A stretch of 64,000 nucleotides of DNA, taken from Streptomyces vilmorinianum (GTDB taxonomy: Bacteria > Actinomycetota > Actinomycetes > Streptomycetales > Streptomycetaceae). The notes beneath the pieces are model-generated. The model saw only the letters and a program-made list of their open reading frames with translations. It was not told where the DNA came from and did no database searches. Numbering within the stretch: position 1 is the stretch's first letter; each line of letters starts with the position of its first letter. Shown in pieces: positions 60,024-64,000 of the stretch. The stretch lies in NCBI RefSeq assembly GCF_005517195.1, contig NZ_CP040244.1, positions 7,520,001 through 7,584,000 of the forward strand, given 5' to 3'. The position numbers and the translations under genes were made by a program.

Positions 60024-60719
60024 TCAGGCGAGGGCGTTCGAGCGTGTGTCCGTGAGCGGCGACACGCGGGTCTGTCCGGGGAGGAGCCGCAGCTCCTCGA
60101 TCACGGATTCCCGGCCGGCCGGATCCAGCCGGCCGAGCACCTCGGGGACGGCCAGCCAGGGCAGGAGGACCTGCCAGAAGCCGGTGAGCGTACAGCGGGA
60201 CAGCCATTCGCGGTTGTTCCTGCTCAGCGCCTCGAACCCGATCGTCGCGGCCACGATCGTGCGGGTCATCGCCTGCTGGTCGACGCCCTCGGCCAGTACG
60301 TCCTCGTCGTCGGCCGCGGCCAGCAGCTGCCGCACGCAGCCCTGCCACTCCTGACGGAGATTCAGGTCGGTGGGCCTGCTGCGGTCGCAGCTCAGCTGAA
60401 AGCCGGCCCGCACCACGATGTCCCGGCGGAGCAGATGCGCCACGGCGTGCGAGATGTCGGTGAGCGTCTGCAGCGGGCCGGCGTCGTTCCGGTGCGCCAT
60501 GCGGGCCGCCCGCCGCAGGGTCCGGCTCGCCGCGGCCTCGACGGACTCGGCCACGGCCGCCTTGTTCACGAAGTGGAAGTGCAGGGCGCCCTGACTCACC
60601 CCGGCGCCGGAACTGATCATGGCCAGCTTGGCCTGGGCGTAGCCGTGCCGGTCGAACTCCTCGGCGGCTGAGCGGATCAGCGCCTGGCGAGTGCGAGTGG
60701 CCCGTTCCTGTTTGGTCAC
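60024..60719 (-). CDS. ScbR2/BarB-like TetR regulator (pseudo-receptor type)
   Basis: A 231-residue TetR protein of the butyrolactone-receptor clade. Helix-turn-helix RQALIRSAAEEFDRHGYAQ, GVSQGALHFHFVNKAAVA; the ligand half ends QTRVSPLTDTRSNALA. It resembles the second, pseudo-receptor class (BarB, JadR2, ScbR2) that often binds antibiotics or their precursors instead of the hormone. GTG 60719 was chosen because the frame upstream is not family-like. ARE-like sites lie in its upstream region. Confidence 0.8.
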   Translation of the reverse strand: MTKQERATRTRQALIRSAAEEFDRHGYAQAKLAMISSGAGVSQGALHFHFVNKAAVAESVEAAASRTLRRAARMAHRNDAGPLQTLTDISHAVAHLLRRDIVVRAGFQLSCDRSRPTDLNLRQEWQGCVRQLLAAADDEDVLAEGVDQQAMTRTIVAATIGFEALSRNNREWLSRCTLTGFWQVLLPWLAVPEVLGRLDPAGRESVIEELRLLPGQTRVSPLTDTRSNALA

Positions 60720-60792
60720 CGGTGGCTCCAGTAGCAGATTTCGTCTCCACAGCCCGGCGCTCCACTGCGCGCTCCGCCGCAGCCACCATAAT

Positions 60793-60810
60793 AAACCGAC
60801 TGCGCGGTCT
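60793..60810. promoter_or_regulatory. Degenerate ARE near the ScbR2-like gene start
   Basis: aaaccg-actgcg-cggtct has arms matching five of six bases, about 75 bp before the gene start. Confidence 0.4.
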
Positions 60811-60953
60811 CGTACGGGAGAATCAGTCGACCGTTTGGGCACTTTCTCCTGGGACCACCCCTGACTCAGGTCAGGTTTCCACCCGCTCCACGACCTGACA
60901 CGGGCCTGGCACGGCCCGCCACGACCTGAACCTCAACGATTGGTCGGCTTTTG

Positions 60954-60975
60954 ACAAACCGGCACACCGGTTTGT
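60954..60975. promoter_or_regulatory. Perfect ARE-type operator
   Basis: acaaaccgg-caca-ccggtttgt has two perfect 9-bp arms around a 4-bp spacer, the typical autoregulatory element of ArpA/ScbR-type repressors. It lies 235 bp upstream of the ScbR2-like gene and 19 bp past the oxidoreductase stop, so it may control read-through or a long leader of the repressor gene. Confidence 0.75.
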
Positions 60976-60993
60976 GGCTTCAGGCCGCGCGGT

Positions 60994-61905
60994 CTACCGC
61001 GCCCCGTTCAGCTGGGCCGGTGCCTCGGTGGCGATCCGCTCGAACACCTTCTGGTCGGCGGCGAAGTCCGAGTCCGGGATCGGCCAGTGGATCACCAGCT
61101 CGGTGAAGCCGAGCTCCTGGTGGCGGCCGGCGAAGTCGACGAAGGCGTCCAGGGATTCCAGGGGACGGCTCCGGTCGGGGGTGAAGCCGGTGAGCAGGAT
61201 CCTGTCCAGCTCGGTCACGTCCCGGCCGGTCTCCGCGCACGCCTTGCCGAGCTTCTCGGCCTGGCCGCGCAGGGCCTCCACCGACTGCTCCGGGGTGCCC
61301 TCCTCGTACAGCTTCGGGTCCCCCGTCGTCACCCACGCCTGCCCGTACCGCGCGGCGAGCCTCAGGCCGCGCGGCCCGGTCGCGGCGACCGCGAACGGCA
61401 GCCGGGGGCGCTGGACGCAGCCGGGGATGTTCCGGGCCTCGTCGGCGGAGTAGTGCGTGCCCTGCCGGGTGACCGCGTCCTCGGTGAGCAGCTGGTCGAG
61501 CAGCGGCAGGAACTCGCCGAAGCGGTCGGCCCGCTCCTTCGGCGTCCACGGCTCCTGACCGAGCGCGGTGGCGTCGAAGCCGTTGCCGCCTGCCCCGATG
61601 CCGAGCGTGATCCGGCCGCCCGAGATGTCGTCCAGGGAGATCAGCTCCTTGGCGAGCGTCACCGGGTGACGGAAGTTCGGCGAGGTGACGAGCGTGCCCA
61701 GGCGCAGACGCTCCGTCGCCGTCGCGGCGGCCGTGAGCGTGGGCAGGGCGCCGAACCAGGGGCCGTCCCGGAAGGTCCGCCAGGACAGGTGGTCGTAGGT
61801 GTACGCGGCGTGGAAGCCCAGCTCCTCGGCCCGCTGCCAGCGGTCACGGCCGCCCTCGTGCCAGCGGTGGACGGGAAGGATCACGGTGCTCAGGCGCAAG
61901 GTCAT
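60994..61905 (-). CDS. LLM-class (F420-dependent-type) flavin oxidoreductase
   Basis: A 303-residue luciferase-like TIM barrel: FHAAYTYDHLSWR, RLRLGTLVTSPNFRHPV, ELISLDDISGGRITLGIGAG, FAVAATGPRGLRLAARYG. Such enzymes use F420H2 or FMNH2. It is adjacent to the second receptor gene with an ARE between, so it could be hormone-controlled or act in lactone/antibiotic chemistry. ATG 61905. The reaction is not known. Confidence 0.82.
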   Translation of the reverse strand: MTLRLSTVILPVHRWHEGGRDRWQRAEELGFHAAYTYDHLSWRTFRDGPWFGALPTLTAAATATERLRLGTLVTSPNFRHPVTLAKELISLDDISGGRITLGIGAGGNGFDATALGQEPWTPKERADRFGEFLPLLDQLLTEDAVTRQGTHYSADEARNIPGCVQRPRLPFAVAATGPRGLRLAARYGQAWVTTGDPKLYEEGTPEQSVEALRGQAEKLGKACAETGRDVTELDRILLTGFTPDRSRPLESLDAFVDFAGRHQELGFTELVIHWPIPDSDFAADQKVFERIATEAPAQLNGAR

Positions 61906-62025
61906 ACCCACGAGCCTACGACCGCCCCGCCGCGCCCCCTCCCGCAGCGGCTCCGCTCCGGAGAAAGGTGACTCAGATGTGCGGCCCCCCGCACGCCCGT
62001 GCACGGAGTACGGAAGAATGGATCG

Positions 62026-62886
62026 GTGACCTCACCCTCTCCCCGCCGCGCCGCCCCGGCCCCCGCCCCGCGATTGATCGCCACCGACCTCGACGGCACG
62101 CTGCTGCGCGACGACAAGTCCGTCTCGGAGCGTACGGTCGCGGCGCTCGCCGCCGCCGAGCGGGCCGGCGTCGAGGTCTTCTTCGTCACCGGGCGTCCGG
62201 CCCGCTGGATGGACGTCGTCAGCGACCACGTCCACGGTCACGGCCTCGCGATCTGCGCCAACGGCGCGGCCGTCGTGGACCTGCACGCGGGCGGAACGTT
62301 TCTGGAGGTACGTCCGCTGGAGCGGGAGATCGCGCTCGACGTCGTGACGGCGCTGCGCGCGGCCGCCCCCGGCGTCTCCTTCGCGGTCGAGTTCACCACC
62401 GGCATCCACTACGAGCCGCAGTACCCGCCCTTCTTCCTCGACCCGGGCGCGACCGTCGCCACCGCCGAGAAGCTGCTCTTCGAAGAGGCGCCCGGCGCCG
62501 CCGCCCCGCTGCTCAAGCTGCTCGCCCAGCACCCGGACCTCGACCCCGACGCCTTCCTGGCCACGGCCCGCGCGGCCGCCGGCGACCTGGCCTCGTTCAC
62601 ACGGTCCAGCCCCACCGCCCTCCTCGAGATCAGCGGCCTCGGGGTCTCCAAGGCGTCCACCCTGGCCCTGTGCTGCGCCGAGCGCGGCATCTCCGCCGAG
62701 GAGGTCGTCGCCTTCGGGGACATGCCCAACGACATCGAGATGCTGACCTGGGCCGGCCGCTCGTACGCGATGGGCAACGCACACGCGGACGTCATCGCCG
62801 CCGCCTCGGGCCGTACGGTCGCCAACAACGAGGACGGCGTGGCCGTCGTCATCGAGCGGATCCTCGCGGGCACGCTCGACGACTGA
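62026..62886 (+). CDS. HAD-superfamily phosphatase (Cof type)
   Basis: A 286-residue protein with motif I LIATDLDGTLLRDD, VTGRPARWM, GVSKASTLALCC and FGDMPNDIEML. Similar in design to the HAD protein at 44343-45146. GTG 62026 avoids a non-family lead; GTG 61999 is also possible. Stand-alone, divergent from the oxidoreductase gene. Confidence 0.88.
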   Translation: MTSPSPRRAAPAPAPRLIATDLDGTLLRDDKSVSERTVAALAAAERAGVEVFFVTGRPARWMDVVSDHVHGHGLAICANGAAVVDLHAGGTFLEVRPLEREIALDVVTALRAAAPGVSFAVEFTTGIHYEPQYPPFFLDPGATVATAEKLLFEEAPGAAAPLLKLLAQHPDLDPDAFLATARAAAGDLASFTRSSPTALLEISGLGVSKASTLALCCAERGISAEEVVAFGDMPNDIEMLTWAGRSYAMGNAHADVIAAASGRTVANNEDGVAVVIERILAGTLDD

Positions 62887-62930
62887 CTCCTCGCGGCCCC
62901 CCTCGACGACTGCCCCAGGGGCCCCCGGGT

Positions 62931-64000
62931 CTACAGCGGCGCCTGCCACACCACCGTCGTACCGCCGCCGTCCTCCCCGATGCCCGGACCGCACCAGCTC
63001 GACCCGCCCAGCGACTCCGCGCGCCGCGCCAGGTTGCGCAGCCCGCTGCGCCGGCCGCCCTCCGGGATGCCCACGCCGTCGTCCGCGACCGAGAGCCGGA
63101 CCCCGGCGGCGCCGTCCGGGAGCTCGGCCCCCGCGTCGACGACGATCTCGATCCGGGTGGCCCGCGCGTGCCGGAAGGCGTTGGACAGGGCCTCCCGCAG
63201 GGCCGCGACGAGGTTCTTGCCGGTGAGTTCGCCCACGGTCGAGTCGATCGCGCCGAGGAAGCGGTGCGCGGGCTTGAAGCCGAGCGGCACCGCCGCCATG
63301 TTGATCTCCCGCAGCACCCGGGTGCGCAGTCCGGACGGCGCCTCGGCGGGGCCCTGCTGGAGGGCGAAGATGGCGGTACGGATCTCCTGGATGGTCACGT
63401 CCAGTTCGTCCACAGCCTTGCCGACCCCCTCGCGCACCGCGGGCACGAGCGACTTGCGCTGGGCGCTCTCCAGCATCATCCCGGTAGCGAACAGCCGCTG
63501 GATGACGAGGTCGTGCAGGTCACGGGCGATCCGGTCGCGGTCCTCGTAGACGGCCAGACGCTCCCGGTCGCGCTGCGCGTCGGCCATCATCAGCGCGAGG
63601 GCCGCCTGGGAGGCGAACTGGGTGGCCAGGGTCCGCTCGGCCTCGGTGAACGGCCGGCCGCCACGCACGCGTGGCACGGCGAGCGCGCCGAGCACCTTCC
63701 CGCCGCTGTGCAGCGGCAGCAGCATGCAGGGCCCGTACTGCGCCGCGAGACGGCTGATCATGCGCGGATCGGTGGAGGCGTCGTCCACGAACACCGCCTC
63801 GCCCGCGAGCAGCCGCTGCACCACGGCGCTCTCGGGCGGGATCACCATGCCCAGCGACGTGGCCGGCCTGCCGGAAGAGACGGCGACGATCTCCAGGCCG
63901 CCCTCCGAGGCGGGCAGCAGCACGATCCCGGCGGCCGCGTCGGCGAGCCTGCGGGCCTGTTCGGCGACCACCGCGAGGGCGTCGTCCGCGTCACCGCCGG
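62931..64000 (-). CDS. GAF-domain sensor histidine kinase (5' end outside window)
   Basis: At least 356 residues are visible and the N-terminus runs off the right edge. A GAF domain (VSSGRPATSLGMVIP, PCMLLPLHSGGKVLGALAV, FTEAERTLATQFASQAALAL) is followed by a HisKA_3 box DRDRIARDLHDLVIQRLFA with phospho-His and a GHKL domain (REALSNAFRHARA, VADDGVGIPEGGRRSGLRN). The layout is that of DevS/DosT-like oxygen or redox sensors. The response regulator, if paired, lies outside. Confidence 0.9.
   Translation of the reverse strand, partial: GGDADDALAVVAEQARRLADAAAGIVLLPASEGGLEIVAVSSGRPATSLGMVIPPESAVVQRLLAGEAVFVDDASTDPRMISRLAAQYGPCMLLPLHSGGKVLGALAVPRVRGGRPFTEAERTLATQFASQAALALMMADAQRDRERLAVYEDRDRIARDLHDLVIQRLFATGMMLESAQRKSLVPAVREGVGKAVDELDVTIQEIRTAIFALQQGPAEAPSGLRTRVLREINMAAVPLGFKPAHRFLGAIDSTVGELTGKNLVAALREALSNAFRHARATRIEIVVDAGAELPDGAAGVRLSVADDGVGIPEGGRRSGLRNLARRAESLGGSSWCGPGIGEDGGGTTVVWQAPL

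Noticed and set aside
58750..60789. Minus-strand open frame of 679 codons across the epimerase, SDR and second receptor genes
   Set aside because: It crosses convergent genes with real domains and is low-complexity. No start signal or homology-like motif.

Overview
This window is a very GC-rich, densely packed stretch of an actinobacterial chromosome. Codon use, frequent GTG starts, 4-bp ATGA/GTGA gene overlaps, a Dyp peroxidase/Sco/CopCD copper operon, AfsA- and ArpA-type gamma-butyrolactone genes, an SSI-like inhibitor and TTGTCCACA/TTATCCACA DnaA boxes all point to Streptomyces. pheA-serS, DnaA-box clusters and a parS-like site suggest core chromosome, probably not far from oriC. This placement is an inference.

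Layout, left half. 1-7.2 kb (mostly minus strand): a two-component system co-directional with a GT2/GtrA glycosyltransferase, an amidohydrolase/ABM monooxygenase pair, a DUF2797 protein, and a BRO-type phage antirepressor with a tiny ORF beside it. 7.3-8.3 kb: a secreted-protein gene that has lost its signal peptide, then tRNA-Arg(ACG) and tRNA-Ser(GCT) with strong terminators. 8.5-16.4 kb: an SSI-like inhibitor, a 1,210-residue PAS/pseudokinase/receiver protein, an acyl-CoA ligase, an ECF sigma factor and a secreted DUF1906 protein. 16.4-21.2 kb: a five-gene minus-strand operon (two acyl-CoA dehydrogenases, two MaoC-type hydratase subunits, an Ltp2-like thiolase) that matches the parts list of the mycobacterial steroid side-chain (igr) operon. 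21.4-24.8 kb: a small secreted protein, a Prim-Pol protein, two orphan genes and a decayed tyrosine integrase beside tRNA-Ser(TGA), which looks like the scar of an integrative element.

Layout, right half. 24.9-36 kb: HtrA protease, glycerophosphodiesterase, two RsbW-like ATP-binding proteins, a DUF5926 protein, a candidate small RNA, a second degenerate Prim-Pol, a degenerate SpoIIE-type phosphatase, aminopeptidase P and a membrane protein. 36.2-41.5 kb: the copper-trafficking operon YcnI-Sco-PCu(A)C-CopCD-DtpA, with a parS-like site inside dtpA. 41.5-47 kb: pheA, a roughly 370-bp cluster of DnaA boxes, serS, a HAD phosphatase, a second tRNA-Ser(GCT) and lpd. 47.2-50.7 kb: two ABC ATPase/permease pairs in one overlapping operon. 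50.9-55.6 kb: M24 peptidase, EphD-like hydrolase-SDR fusion, di-iron-like metal hydrolase and MerR regulator. 55.6-62 kb: three DnaA boxes, kptA, then a gamma-butyrolactone island (ScbR-like, ScbA-like, epimerase, SDR, a second receptor-like repressor, an F420-type oxidoreductase) with ARE-like operators. 62-64 kb: a HAD phosphatase and the end of a GAF histidine kinase running off the window.

A recurring oddity is short in-frame tandem repeats (12-18 bp units) at the ends or linkers of otherwise ordinary proteins, plus several intergenic minisatellites. They suggest replication slippage and strain-specific protein tails. Most annotated starts were chosen by Shine-Dalgarno spacing, stop-start overlap with the upstream gene and domain boundaries. 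Long open frames on the opposite strand of real genes were treated as GC artefacts.
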